Source: Halolactibacillus alkaliphilus (GTDB lineage Bacteria > Bacillota > Bacilli > Bacillales > Amphibacillaceae). From it: DNA of 64,000 nt. The DNA lies in contig NZ_FOWN01000010.1 in assembly GCF_900115465.1 (NCBI RefSeq), forward strand, positions 1 to 64,000. Reading direction: 5' to 3'. The notes beneath the pieces are model-generated. The model searched no databases. It worked only from the letters and a program-made list of their open reading frames with translations, and was not told where the DNA came from. A program made the translations under genes and the position numbers. Below, in pieces: positions 8,676-17,386 of the stretch (position 1 is the first letter of the stretch; every line of letters starts with the position of its first letter).

Positions 8676-8925
8676 TTTTCAAATAGGCCTCAACATCGGA
8701 TCTTGTCGTGATGTGTTGTTCATTTAGGTGCTCAAGTAGATTCACGAAAAAAGAGCCATCAAATCCAAACGTTAACTTCAATGTGTATTCGATCGCCAGC
8801 CGAATCGTATCATCATGAGCCGCTGTAATCTGTTTACCAAAATATATAAACTTAATATCTGCCTCTGAGAGTTTGAAACCTTTAGCATATAAATGATCTA
8901 AATATATTTCTAATCGTCCTACCAT
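8656..8925 (-). CDS. Small conserved protein of unknown function (possibly DUF6123)
   Basis: An 89-residue protein, mostly predicted helix, with no signal or membrane segment. Visible signatures are a Tyr-Leu-x-x-Leu-x-Ala-Lys-Gly-Phe start, an Ile-x-Phe-Ile-Tyr-Phe-Gly-Lys-Gln motif, a Leu-Ala-Ile-Glu-x-Thr-Leu-Lys segment and Phe-Asp-Gly-Ser-Phe-Phe-Val-x-Leu-Leu. These resemble the Bacillus DUF6123 family as I recall it, but I could not confirm this. It overlaps the RNase HI-like gene tail to tail by 20 bases. Confidence 0.65.
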   Translation of the reverse strand: MVGRLEIYLDHLYAKGFKLSEADIKFIYFGKQITAAHDDTIRLAIEYTLKLTFGFDGSFFVNLLEHLNEQHITTRSDVEAYLKIKNMIE

Positions 8926-9009
8926 CTACTCGACCACCTTTATATAGCGCTCATTACTTTATCTTTCATTATATAGAAGCGGGCACACCGTTACAAGAAC
9001 AAACGTTCT

Positions 9010-9066
9010 TTTTTTATTGTAAAGCACCTATTGTCAACTTAAACAGTTGGTAATAGGTGCTTCTTT
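9010..9066 (-). terminator. Rho-independent terminator after the M32 carboxypeptidase gene
   Basis: The inverted repeat AAAGCACCTATT / AATAGGTGCTT lies directly downstream of the gene at 9069-10568. The minus-strand copy is followed, after a few bases, by a run of T. Confidence 0.75.
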
Positions 9067-9068
9067 AT

Positions 9069-10568
9069 TTAATCCCAACCATAAATCGCTCGATATTTCT
9101 CCGTTAGATATTGAATCAGATAAGATGGATTTAACCCCTCACCCGTCACGTCTTTAATAATGTCTAAAGGTTCTTTCATACGGCCATGACGATGCACATG
9201 CTCAATTAACCATGCTTTCATTGGCTCAAAATCATTGCTTTGAATCATCATAGGTATATTAATCTCTTGACTCATCGCATCATGCAATTGAGCTGCATAC
9301 ATATAGCCTAAAGCATACGTCGGGAAGTAGCCAAAATCTCCCGCTGCCCAGTGAATATCTTGTAAGACACCTAACGTATCTGACGTTGGCCGAATCCCTA
9401 GATAGCTTTCCATCTTATCGTTCCATGCTTCCGGTAAATCCTTCACCTGAAGTGTCCCTTGAATTAAGTCTTTTTCTAATTCATAACGAATAATAATATG
9501 CAGCGCGTACGTCAGCTCATCTGCTTCTATTCGAATAAAGCTTGGTTTTACTTCGTTAATCGCCTTGTAAAATTCGGTAAATTCAATAGTTTGAAAAGCT
9601 TCTGGAGCATATGATAAAAACGTTTTATACTGACTCTCCCAGAACACTTGACTTCGACCAACAAAATTCTCCCAAAAAAGCGATTGAGATTCATGAATCC
9701 CCATTGACGTGCCTTCAGCAAGTGGCGTCATAGCAAACGCCGGATCAATGTTTTGTTCATAAAGCGCATGACCACCTTCATGAATTGTACCAAAGATTGC
9801 CGTTTTAAAATCATATTCATCGTATCGTGTAGTTACCCGCACGTCGTTTTGATTAATGCCAATCGCAAAAGGATGAATCGTCTCATCCAAGCGACCAGCA
9901 TCAAAGTCATAGCCCATCTTATCAAGAACGCTTAAACTAAATGCTCGCTGGGCATCTTTAGGAAAATAGTGCAACAACTGACCTGCATCAACCTCAACGG
10001 ACGACGCGCTAATTTTAGACACAAGCGAGGATAACGCATGCTTTAACTTCTCAAAAACAGGATCTAATACATCTGTCGTTAAACCTGGCTCATATTGGTC
10101 AAGCAAGCCGTTATAAGGTTTGTCATGATACCCCCAGTAGGTACTAAAACGTTGGTTATAGTCAATCAATTTTTCTAAGTATGGCGCCAGTAATGAAAAG
10201 TCATCATTTTCGCGCGCTTCTTGCCATACCGTCTCTGCTTTGGAACGAAGCGTCACAAACGCCGTGTATTCGGCCGTTGGAATTTTCGAATCGCGGTCAT
10301 AATCTTTTTGACAGACCTTTAACAATTGTTTCATCACCGGATCATCTTCAACCTGTGGCGGCAGCTCATCAAGAAAGTGCTTCATCTCAGTAGATGTTTT
10401 TAATGTATGAATCGTTTCAGATAATTGACCAATGACTTCTGATCGTTGATCCATACCTTTTTTTGGAATCATTGTCCGTAAATCCCATGCCATTAAATGA
10501 AGTGCTTCTTCATAACTTTTAATCTTCTTTAAATAGTCTTTGAATGCTTCAACAGTGACTGCTGTCAT
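9069..10568 (-). CDS. ypwA: M32-family metallocarboxypeptidase (Taq carboxypeptidase type)
   Basis: A cytoplasmic zinc carboxypeptidase of 499 residues that removes C-terminal amino acids from peptides. The zinc motif is His-Glu-Gly-Gly-His near residue 262, followed by the family motif His-Glu-Ser-Gln-Ser near 292 with the third zinc ligand. The conserved Ile-Arg-Pro-Thr-Ser-Asp and Gly-Tyr-Phe-Pro-Thr-Tyr motifs follow in the C-terminal third. The in-frame ATG at 10574 lies only two bases from the AGGAGG ribosome site, so the ATG at 10568 is preferred. It sits 11 bases behind the rRNA methyltransferase gene and may be cotranscribed with it. Confidence 0.9.
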   Translation of the reverse strand: MTAVTVEAFKDYLKKIKSYEEALHLMAWDLRTMIPKKGMDQRSEVIGQLSETIHTLKTSTEMKHFLDELPPQVEDDPVMKQLLKVCQKDYDRDSKIPTAEYTAFVTLRSKAETVWQEARENDDFSLLAPYLEKLIDYNQRFSTYWGYHDKPYNGLLDQYEPGLTTDVLDPVFEKLKHALSSLVSKISASSVEVDAGQLLHYFPKDAQRAFSLSVLDKMGYDFDAGRLDETIHPFAIGINQNDVRVTTRYDEYDFKTAIFGTIHEGGHALYEQNIDPAFAMTPLAEGTSMGIHESQSLFWENFVGRSQVFWESQYKTFLSYAPEAFQTIEFTEFYKAINEVKPSFIRIEADELTYALHIIIRYELEKDLIQGTLQVKDLPEAWNDKMESYLGIRPTSDTLGVLQDIHWAAGDFGYFPTYALGYMYAAQLHDAMSQEINIPMMIQSNDFEPMKAWLIEHVHRHGRMKEPLDIIKDVTGEGLNPSYLIQYLTEKYRAIYGWD

Positions 10569-10579
10569 CTTCATTCCTC

Positions 10580-11713
10580 CTACTTATTATGTCTACCGAA
10601 GTACTGATAATAATCGACTTTGATAAAACCGTTAAAAAGCTTACGTTTTTTCGTTGCTTTTAAACCAAAGAGTTTCTCGAATTGTTCATGAGATGTCAAG
10701 ACATAGCTACTCCAAGTCGAATTTAACGCCATGGACTTTCCTAAGTCACGGTACATTTGTTTCACTTCGTCCTCTTCATTTAAACGCTCACCATATGGAG
10801 GATTTGTGATCAAATAACCATTGTCCTTTTTCGGATGAAAATCCCGAGCTTGCATCTGCTTGAATGTTATTAAATCGGCTAATCCTGCTTCAACAGCATT
10901 GTCTTTTGCGATTTCAATCATTTTAGGATCAAGATCTGTCCCTGTAATATCTAATGGTTGGTCATAATTAGCTAATTTTTCCGCCTCATCAAAAGCTTGT
11001 TCCCATAATTCACCCGGAATAAAATCCCACGCTTCACTAGCAAACTCACGGTTAAAACCTGGCGCAATGTTTTGCCCAATGAGCGCGGCTTCAATTAAAA
11101 TCGTACCTGACCCGCAAAATAAATCAACGAGTGGGTAATCTGGTTTCCAGTTTGTTAGCATAACAAGAGCAGCAGCGAGCGTTTCTTTTAGCGGCGCTTC
11201 ACCTTGGCGCAATCGATAACCACGTTTATGTAGACCGCTACCTGAGGAATCCAGGGTCAATGTCACTTTATCTTTTAATAAGGCCACTTCGATTTTATAC
11301 ATCGCACCTGTTTCTGGCATATTAATTGCGACACCATGTTTTTGTTTCAATTTCTCAGCGACTGCTTTTTTTACGAGCCGTTGACAATCGGGCACGCTGT
11401 AAAGCTTTGATTTTACTGATTTCCCAATGACAGGAAAAGCGCCATCTTCAGGAATATAATCTTCCCAGTTTAATGCTTTTGTTTGTTCAAATAAATCGTC
11501 AAACGTCTTTGCTTCAAATTCCCCAACGATGACTTTTACCCGATCTGCCGTTCTTAACCACAGATTTAAACGCGGAATGGCACTTACATCAGCATCAAAC
11601 ATCACCTTGCCATTCTCAACTGTAACATCGGTATAACCTAAATCTTTTACTTCTCTTGCGACAAGCGCTTCCAGTCCCATTGCTGCCGTTGCCAATAAAC
11701 GAACTTTTTTCAT
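10580..11713 (-). CDS. ypsC: 23S rRNA guanine-N2 methyltransferase, YpsC/RlmL type
   Basis: A SAM-dependent methyltransferase of 377 residues that should modify a guanine N2 in 23S rRNA. The N-terminal THUMP domain covers roughly residues 5-150. The methyltransferase domain has motif I Val-Asp-Leu-Phe-Cys-Gly-Ser-Gly-Thr near residue 197 and the catalytic Asn-Pro-Pro-Tyr-Gly-Glu-Arg motif near 303. The frame extends upstream, but that extension would run through the rnpB terminator, so the ATG at 11713, which matches the family N-terminus, is the start. Its position next to rnpB is the same as in B. subtilis. Confidence 0.9.
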   Translation of the reverse strand: MKKVRLLATAAMGLEALVAREVKDLGYTDVTVENGKVMFDADVSAIPRLNLWLRTADRVKVIVGEFEAKTFDDLFEQTKALNWEDYIPEDGAFPVIGKSVKSKLYSVPDCQRLVKKAVAEKLKQKHGVAINMPETGAMYKIEVALLKDKVTLTLDSSGSGLHKRGYRLRQGEAPLKETLAAALVMLTNWKPDYPLVDLFCGSGTILIEAALIGQNIAPGFNREFASEAWDFIPGELWEQAFDEAEKLANYDQPLDITGTDLDPKMIEIAKDNAVEAGLADLITFKQMQARDFHPKKDNGYLITNPPYGERLNEEDEVKQMYRDLGKSMALNSTWSSYVLTSHEQFEKLFGLKATKKRKLFNGFIKVDYYQYFGRHNK

Positions 11714-11732
11714 ATTATCCACCTCATTATGA

Positions 11733-11774
11733 TTAAAAAACCTTCCAACGACCATGTAGTCATAGGAAGGTTCA
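11733..11774 (-). terminator. Rho-independent terminator after RNase P RNA
   Basis: AACCTTCC and GGAAGGTT form the stem with an 18-base loop, followed on the minus strand by six T. It lies 20 bases beyond the rnpB 3' end. Confidence 0.85.
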
Positions 11775-11793
11775 TCGATTAAAATAAATGACC

Positions 11794-12190
11794 AATGAAT
11801 GTTTTATAAGCCATGTTCTGTTCTAAAGCACTACAAACGGTGGTCAGCCTCGTACTCTAGCGGTAACCATCTATCTACATAGATCACTATGTCCTTGTTT
11901 CGGTTCAATTCCCTAATCCAAGATGCCCCTACCAAAATTTGGGTTGCTCACTCGTGGGGTTTACCTCGTTCCACTCAGGTCGGTTTCCCGCCTGACTTCG
12001 TCACTGTGGCACTTTCAAGGTACCTGAACGCATATCCGAAGACTTAGCGTCCTTCCCTGCCGTCAATCACAAATGTGACTGCCTTGATTTATTTTTTCAT
12101 CAAGCACGAACACTACAGGCATCGCAGCCTGTGTGAGCATGGACTTTCCTCTATAAACAAGCGTTTATAGCGATTACCAAAACATTCATT
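11794..12190 (-). ncRNA. rnpB: RNase P RNA, Bacillus type B
   Basis: The catalytic RNA that removes 5' leaders from tRNA precursors. On the minus strand the ends pair as P1 (AATGAATGTTTT with AAAACATTCATT). The conserved GAGGAAAGTCCATGCTC block follows near the 5' end. The central GGCGGGAAACCGACCTGAGTGG region and GAGTGAGCAACCC come next. The 3' part has the conserved ACCGCTAGAGTACGAGGC and ACAGAACATGGCTTA. The length of about 397 bases fits the Bacillus type. It lies between gpsB and ypsC, the B. subtilis position, and no protein gene occupies this 500-base gap. Confidence 0.97.
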
Positions 12191-12211
12191 TCATTTTATT
12201 TTTTCTCAAAT

Positions 12212-12217
12212 AGTATA
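12212..12217 (-). promoter_or_regulatory. Probable -10 box of the rnpB promoter
   Basis: TATACT on the minus strand lies about 22 bases upstream of the predicted mature 5' end of rnpB. The -35 region (around TGTCAA) matches the consensus poorly, so only the -10 element is called. Confidence 0.4.
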
Positions 12218-12260
12218 ACACATTTTATTGCATTTGACACATAGAAATCTTTTCCTTTGA

Positions 12261-12566
12261 TTAATCGTCTGCGTACTTCTTACCAAATACGGCTTTTTCT
12301 AGGTTGGATACCCGTTTTAAAATATCATAATTCGCTTGGTGATTTGTCGCTTGAACCCTCGGTCTCACAGGCTCCTCTACTTTTCTAGAAGACGCGCGCG
12401 ATTGTTCTTCTTCTAATTCTCTAATTCTTGACTCAAGCGCTTCATAATCTTGAATAACGATATCTAAAAAAGCATCAACTTCCTCTTGATTATATCCGCG
12501 CATGGACGTTTTAAATTCTTTGTCTAGAATATCTTTAGTTGATAATTGCGTGTGCTTATTTTCCAT
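12261..12566 (-). CDS. gpsB: Cell-cycle protein GpsB
   Basis: A DivIVA-like adaptor that shuttles between septum and side wall and guides penicillin-binding proteins, notably PBP1. It has 101 residues. The N-terminal lipid- and PBP-binding DivIVA domain shows Leu-Ser-Thr-Lys-Asp-Ile-Leu-Asp-Lys-Glu-Phe-Lys, then Met-Arg-Gly-Tyr-x-Gln-Glu-Glu-Val-Asp-Ala-Phe-Leu-Asp. A coiled coil, a variable linker and a short C-terminal helical segment follow. The frame extends 15 codons further, but the ATG at 12566 has the GAGGTG site and matches the family start. PBP1 (ponA), its likely partner, is encoded about 2 kb away. Confidence 0.95.
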   Translation of the reverse strand: MENKHTQLSTKDILDKEFKTSMRGYNQEEVDAFLDIVIQDYEALESRIRELEEEQSRASSRKVEEPVRPRVQATNHQANYDILKRVSNLEKAVFGKKYADD

Positions 12567-12665
12567 TTTTTCACCTCGTTGTATAATAAAGGTTGTTCTG
12601 TTTTTATCCACTTATTTTATTATAACAAACTTCTGCTATAATTATAGTGACGAACATACCATCGG

Positions 12666-13223
12666 TCAATAGTCATCATAAATAGCCGTGCATTCTTGTA
12701 GTTCACGACTGACTTCTTCTAAATCTAGCGGTGTAATATAAAACCGGGGATGTTCATCTTCTTTTTTTATTGTGTCAAGATAAAATGATACACTTCCTGG
12801 GAAGTCTTCATCAACTAATATTAGGCTGGCATCAGCCTTATTAAGAAAGAACTGATTCTTCATCTTAAATTGGCCGGGGTTTTTATAGCCCCCCTGATAC
12901 AGTGCATTATAATAATCCACAGCGAGTATAAGTGATTGATATTTTTCTTTATCTGATTCTTTCCAACGACTATCTTGTTCATCAAATGGTGCGATAATAG
13001 CTATTTTTATATCATAGTCTTCTTGTAAAGCCAAGCAGACATCTACACACCAAAGTTCAATACCTAATTGCCCCGAAACAATCACCCATTCTAATCCTTC
13101 TTCAATTAACGTTATTAATTTTTTCTCTATTGCTTTTTTGATAATGGTCACGCGCGGGTCTTGTTCTAGTCGAATGCCAAGTTCAAATGATTTATACCCC
13201 GTCACTGATAGCACTTTAGTCAT
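12666..13223 (-). CDS. ypsA: SLOG-fold protein YpsA
   Basis: A 185-residue DUF1273 protein of the SLOG/Rossmann nucleotide-binding superfamily. It shows the N-terminal Val-Leu-Ser-Val-Thr-Gly-Tyr-Lys-Ser-Phe-Glu-Leu-Gly motif, the Trp-Val-Ile-Val-Ser-Gly-Gln-Leu-Gly-Ile-Glu motif near residue 50 and Ile-Ile-Ala-Pro-Phe near 75. In B. subtilis overexpression affects cell division, which fits its place next to gpsB. Its start overlaps the end of yppE by 8 bases, indicating translational coupling. The ligand and reaction are unknown. Confidence 0.85.
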   Translation of the reverse strand: MTKVLSVTGYKSFELGIRLEQDPRVTIIKKAIEKKLITLIEEGLEWVIVSGQLGIELWCVDVCLALQEDYDIKIAIIAPFDEQDSRWKESDKEKYQSLILAVDYYNALYQGGYKNPGQFKMKNQFFLNKADASLILVDEDFPGSVSFYLDTIKKEDEHPRFYITPLDLEEVSRELQECTAIYDDY

Positions 13224-13572
13224 GTTGATACTCCCTTAAAACCATATCAAATACAACATCAACTGATTTTACCAACTCATTAAATCGCGCATCGGTTGTA
13301 TCATGATAAAAACTGTGCATGATGATTAATTCCATATTTTCTCGGGTAGACTGTATGAGTGATGGGTGGAGTGGGAGGGCATGGGACCTGATATCGTGAA
13401 GTATGGCCTTTTCCCATTCCTCAAATAAGAAGAAATGTGGTGTCACTTCTTTTTGTATATGTTTAAATGCTTCTCTATCATTTAATCTAACTGACGTACC
13501 TTTATCGTTGTAGCGACTAAAACAAGCTTGCTTGATTTGATCCATTGTTTTTGTTTGTGATAAAACAGACAT
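13216..13572 (-). CDS. yppE: YppE-family (DUF1798) protein
   Basis: A 118-residue all-helical protein of unknown function. It matches the DUF1798/YppE group in size, helical character and position beside ypsA. Visible motifs are Phe-Phe-Leu-Phe-Glu-Glu-Trp-Glu near residue 47 and Gln-Ser-Thr-Arg-Glu-Asn-Met-Glu-Leu-Ile near 74. There is no signal peptide. It is the first gene of a yppE-ypsA-gpsB stretch that diverges from recU-ponA. The 271-base gap upstream (13573-13843) has an AT-rich region with TATAAT at 13694-13699 but no well-matched -35. Confidence 0.7.
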   Translation of the reverse strand: MSVLSQTKTMDQIKQACFSRYNDKGTSVRLNDREAFKHIQKEVTPHFFLFEEWEKAILHDIRSHALPLHPSLIQSTRENMELIIMHSFYHDTTDARFNELVKSVDVVFDMVLREYQHD

Positions 13573-13843
13573 GACGCTTCACCTCTTGATTCATACTTTA
13601 GCATGGATCGCCCTTATTGACAATCAAGAGGGCGCCTGAATGTGTGCTGTCTTTCGCATCATCTACTCACATGCAAACGTACGTTTTATATGTTATAATA
13701 ACAGGGGCATAGGACTCAACTTTTTAGGATTAACACACCATGATTTTCTAGTGTTTTATCAGTCAAAAGCCTTAAAATAGTATTTTTCGCTAGCCAATGA
13801 TTCTTTTTTTGATATGATATTTTTTAAGCAGGAGGGATGTTTT

Positions 13844-14434
13844 TTGAATTACCCAAACGGTAAAAAGGTCTATACAAACCATCACGTAACAAACAAGCAA
13901 CCCCAAGACCAATTTAGTAATCGCGGGATGACTCTTGAAAAAGATATTGATGAAACAAATCGCTATTATTTGAATCGCGGCCGCTGTGTTGTCCACAAAA
14001 AGCCAACACCCGTCCAAATAGTAAAGGTTGATTATCCTAAGCGGAGTGCCGCTGTGATTAAAGAAGCGTACTTTAAACAGGCCTCTACAACGGATTACAA
14101 CGGCCTCTACAAAGGAAAATACCTTGATTTTGAAGCGAAAGAAACACGGAATAAAGGCTCTTTTCCCCTTAGTAATTTTCATGCTCATCAAATTGAGCAT
14201 ATGGAACATGTTGTTAAGCACGAAGGGATATGTTTTGTCATTATTCGTTTCCAGGCTTATAATGAATCATATATGTTTCCCGCAGTGAAACTTTTTCCGT
14301 ACTGGCATCGTCAATTCAAAGACGGAAGAAAATCTATTCCTTATGACGTTATTAAGTCAGAAGGCGCTATTATACCGTCGGGATACCCTGCTTTGGTTGA
14401 TTATTTATCTGTTATCGACCAACTGTTTTTTTAA
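13844..14434 (+). CDS. recU: Holliday junction resolvase RecU
   Basis: Cuts four-way DNA junctions during recombination and chromosome segregation in the cytoplasm. The 196-residue protein has Ser-Asn-Arg-Gly-Met-Thr-Leu-Glu near residue 27, the [13 protein letters not shown] block near 65, and the nuclease core Ser-Thr-Thr-Asp-Tyr-Asn-Gly with Asp-Phe-Glu-Ala-Lys-Glu-Thr near 80-100. The start is the TTG at 13844, 8-9 bases after a GGAGG site and matching the B. subtilis N-terminus; the in-frame ATG at 13814 is upstream of that site. It is followed 21 bases later by ponA, the conserved recU-ponA operon. Confidence 0.93.
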   Translation: MNYPNGKKVYTNHHVTNKQPQDQFSNRGMTLEKDIDETNRYYLNRGRCVVHKKPTPVQIVKVDYPKRSAAVIKEAYFKQASTTDYNGLYKGKYLDFEAKETRNKGSFPLSNFHAHQIEHMEHVVKHEGICFVIIRFQAYNESYMFPAVKLFPYWHRQFKDGRKSIPYDVIKSEGAIIPSGYPALVDYLSVIDQLFF

Positions 14435-14455
14435 GTATGAATGGAGGAAAAACCA

Positions 14456-16987
14456 ATGTCTGATCAATACAAGTCGCGTAGCGAAAAGCGACGCCAAGAA
14501 CAGATGAAACAAAACAAGAAGAAAAAACAAACGACAAAAAAGAAGGTACCTGTTAAAAAGATCTTTCTTACGCTACTAGTCCTCGCTTTAATCGTCGCTG
14601 TTGGTGTTGGAGGTTTATTTGCCTACTACATTTCAAAATCACCTGAACTTGACCCAGAGAAATTAAGTGTACCAGCGTCAAGTAAAGTATATGACAAAGA
14701 CAATGAGCTATTTGCTGATATCGGTGAGGAACAACGTGTGAAAGTAAGTTACAACGATCTCCCTCCCGTATTAGTTGATGCAGTATTAGCAACAGAGGAT
14801 GTCCGATTTTTTGATCACTTTGGGATTGATGTTCGACGAATTGGTGCAGCGGTTTTAGCGAATATCACCGATGGTTTCGGTTCTCAAGGGGGCTCAACTA
14901 TCACTCAACAAGTTATTAAGGGGGCCTTTTTATACCCTGATAAAACACTTGAACGTAAAGTGCAAGAACAGTGGTTAGCCATTCAATTAGATTTATCTTA
15001 TTCTAAAGAAACCATCTTAGAAATGTATTTAAACCGTATTTACTATGGATCTGCAGGATACGGGGTTGCTACTGCGGCGCAAAACTATTTTGGCATCACT
15101 GATTTAGATGATTTAAGTTTAGCGCAAGCAGCACTGCTTGCTGGGTTACCCCAAAGACCGTCAGCTTATGACCCGACGGTCAATCCAGACCTGGCTAAAG
15201 AAAGAATGGAGACGGTACTTGACTTAATGGTACGTCACAATAAAATTACTGAAGAAGAAGCTAATGAAGCACGGGCAGTTCAGATCGAAGACATGTTGAA
15301 TGTCTCAACGGCATCACGTACTCGCCATACGGATTTCTTAGACCAAGTTCAGCGAGAACTTGCTGAAAAATACGACATCGATTTATATAATGATGGTGTA
15401 GAAGTCTATACAACGATGGATCGTAACGCGCAAAGTTATGTAGAATATTTATTATCCGATGATAGCCCTGTTGCTTACTCTGATGATAAGTTACAATCTG
15501 GGTTATCCGTTGTTGAAACAAACACCGGAGCGATTCGCGCCCTTGGTGGTGGACGGAACCGAGAAGCAGGTGGCTTTAATATGGCGATACAAGCCAAACG
15601 CCAGCCAGGTTCAGCGATTAAACCTATCTTTTCATACGGACCTGCCATCGAGTATTTAAATTATTCAACATATGAACAAATGCCAGATAACGGTCCATAT
15701 GAAGTTTCCGGTTCTTCACCTATTAATAACGTTGGCCAGTACCGTGGTCAAATCTCACTTAGAACAGCACTAGAGCACTCCTCTAACGTTGTAGCAACAT
15801 ATCTATTTGACCAAATCGGCGCTAGTCAAGTGCGTGAATTTGCCGAAAAATTAAATTTAACAATCCCTGATGGTGGCTTAAATGTCCGTGACTCGATTGG
15901 TGGGTCTAAGTTTGAAGCTTCTACTCTTGAAATGGCCGCTGCCTATGCTGCCTTTGGAAATGGTGGTTTATATACCGAACCATATAGTATTGTTGCTATC
16001 GAATTTCCTGACGGGAGACGTATTGAAGCAGAGCCTGAAACAACCGTGGCTATGTCTGATGCTACCGCCTACATGGTGACAGATATGATGAAATCTGTTG
16101 TCCGCTCCGGTACAGGAACACGTGCAAATGTCTCTGGCGTTCCAGTAGCCGGTAAAACAGGAACAACAAATAACAATGTTGATAAATGGTTTGTTGGCTT
16201 GAGTACCAATTATTCTATTGGTGTATGGACTGGCTATTCCGATAGCTCAACCGAACCTGTAAAAGGAAATGATAATCACAACTCACAGTTACTTTTTAAG
16301 TATGCAATGACTGAACTATCAAAGAATACTGACGTCTCTGATTTTAGTCGACCTGATAGCGTTGTATCTGTTCAAGTCGAAAGAGGATCTAACCCTGCTC
16401 AGCTTCCAAGTGATTTTACACCGAGCGATCAAATCGTGACGGAGTTATTTAAACGCGGTACAGAGCCAAAAGCTGTATCAGATGCTTATGAGGAACTGAA
16501 TCCGGTAAGTAATTTACGCGCGCAATATGATGAGGCAACAAACAGTATTAATGTCACGTGGGAACATAATCAATCTGATGATATGCCAATAGAGTTTGAA
16601 GTTACGTATCAATCAGATGGTGGTCAATCTCAAGTGATAAATACGTCAGCAAACGCCTTAACCATAGAAGCAGTGCAACCCGAAACCATGTACACCATTA
16701 ACGTTACCGCGTTTCATTCTGAAAACGCCACGTTAACAAGTGAAACAAAAACAATTGAAATTATGACACCACGAGAACAAGAAGAAGAACCTGAAGTACC
16801 AGAAGAGGAATTACCTGAGGATATTCCAGAAGATAATCAACCTAATGGTAACAACGGGAACAATGGAAATAGTAACGGTAACGGAAATGGTAACAATGAT
16901 GACACACCTGATGATAATGTGTCCAATGATGACGATGAACCGGATGATGAACCGGATGATGATGATGCGTCAGAAGACGCTGCCTAA
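14456..16987 (+). CDS. ponA: Class A penicillin-binding protein 1A
   Basis: A bifunctional glycosyltransferase and transpeptidase of 843 residues that builds peptidoglycan at the membrane outer face. A Lys-rich cytoplasmic tail is followed by one membrane segment (about residues 32-55). The transglycosylase domain has Ala-Thr-Glu-Asp-Val-Arg-Phe-Phe and Gly-Gly-Ser-Thr-Ile-Thr-Gln-Gln. The transpeptidase has Ser-Ala-Ile-Lys near 384, Ser-Ser-Asn and Lys-Thr-Gly-Thr-Thr. A fibronectin III-like domain and an Asn/Gly- then Asp-rich tail close the protein. ATG 14441 is inside the ribosome site GGAGG, so 14456 is the start. Its acidic tail suits a salt-adapted surface protein. Confidence 0.95.
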   Translation: MSDQYKSRSEKRRQEQMKQNKKKKQTTKKKVPVKKIFLTLLVLALIVAVGVGGLFAYYISKSPELDPEKLSVPASSKVYDKDNELFADIGEEQRVKVSYNDLPPVLVDAVLATEDVRFFDHFGIDVRRIGAAVLANITDGFGSQGGSTITQQVIKGAFLYPDKTLERKVQEQWLAIQLDLSYSKETILEMYLNRIYYGSAGYGVATAAQNYFGITDLDDLSLAQAALLAGLPQRPSAYDPTVNPDLAKERMETVLDLMVRHNKITEEEANEARAVQIEDMLNVSTASRTRHTDFLDQVQRELAEKYDIDLYNDGVEVYTTMDRNAQSYVEYLLSDDSPVAYSDDKLQSGLSVVETNTGAIRALGGGRNREAGGFNMAIQAKRQPGSAIKPIFSYGPAIEYLNYSTYEQMPDNGPYEVSGSSPINNVGQYRGQISLRTALEHSSNVVATYLFDQIGASQVREFAEKLNLTIPDGGLNVRDSIGGSKFEASTLEMAAAYAAFGNGGLYTEPYSIVAIEFPDGRRIEAEPETTVAMSDATAYMVTDMMKSVVRSGTGTRANVSGVPVAGKTGTTNNNVDKWFVGLSTNYSIGVWTGYSDSSTEPVKGNDNHNSQLLFKYAMTELSKNTDVSDFSRPDSVVSVQVERGSNPAQLPSDFTPSDQIVTELFKRGTEPKAVSDAYEELNPVSNLRAQYDEATNSINVTWEHNQSDDMPIEFEVTYQSDGGQSQVINTSANALTIEAVQPETMYTINVTAFHSENATLTSETKTIEIMTPREQEEEPEVPEEELPEDIPEDNQPNGNNGNNGNSNGNGNGNNDDTPDDNVSNDDDEPDDEPDDDDASEDAA

Positions 16988-16989
16988 AA

Positions 16990-17024
16990 GAAGACGCCCT
17001 TCAATCGTGAAGGGCGTCTTCTTT
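16990..17024 (+). terminator. Bidirectional rho-independent terminator between ponA and ypoC
   Basis: A perfect stem GAAGACGCCCTTCA / TGAAGGGCGTCTTC with a 4-base loop is followed by TTTCT. It lies directly after the ponA stop and before the convergent ypoC gene. Confidence 0.85.
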
Positions 17025-17056
17025 CTGCTGTTCTTAATGTTATGCCAATTTACTGA

Positions 17057-17386
17057 TTAAACCATTTTATCCATGATGGCTTTTTTCGCATAAAGTTTTT
17101 CAACCTCTTCGTACAGTGTTTCAAGCTGTAAAAAGGCATGATATTGTTTTAAATTAGCGTCTAAATAATCTAACCGCTCTTTAATGTTGATAGGTTTAAG
17201 TTGCAAAGACTCAGGATTTTTTTCTAGATCTGTTTCAGCATTTAATTGATAGAGTAAGTGTTTAAAATGTTTGACCGCCTTAGACATTGGTTCAATTGCA
17301 TCTTTATATCTTCGCGCATCAAACAAAGCTTGAATTTCTGGTTTTTGTTGATCAAAATAATCAAATAAGGGCTCACGATGTGCCAT
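17057..17386 (-). CDS. YpoC-like protein
   Basis: A 109-residue cytoplasmic helical protein of unknown function. It has no catalytic motif that I recognise. The call rests mainly on position: in B. subtilis ypoC lies between ponA and nth, exactly as here. It is shorter than YpoC (about 165 residues) and appears to keep only the helical C-terminal part. Its start overlaps the end of nth by 14 bases, so it is the last gene of a dnaD-nth-ypoC transcript ended by the shared ponA terminator. Confidence 0.6.
   Translation of the reverse strand: MAHREPLFDYFDQQKPEIQALFDARRYKDAIEPMSKAVKHFKHLLYQLNAETDLEKNPESLQLKPINIKERLDYLDANLKQYHAFLQLETLYEEVEKLYAKKAIMDKMV

Noticed and set aside
13617-13622. TTGACA upstream of recU as a promoter -35 box
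   Set aside because: No acceptable -10 box lies 16-18 bases downstream on the plus strand.
13790-14221. A 143-codon frame antisense to recU
   Set aside because: It mirrors the highly conserved recU reading frame, and its composition and lack of a ribosome site fit a shadow frame.
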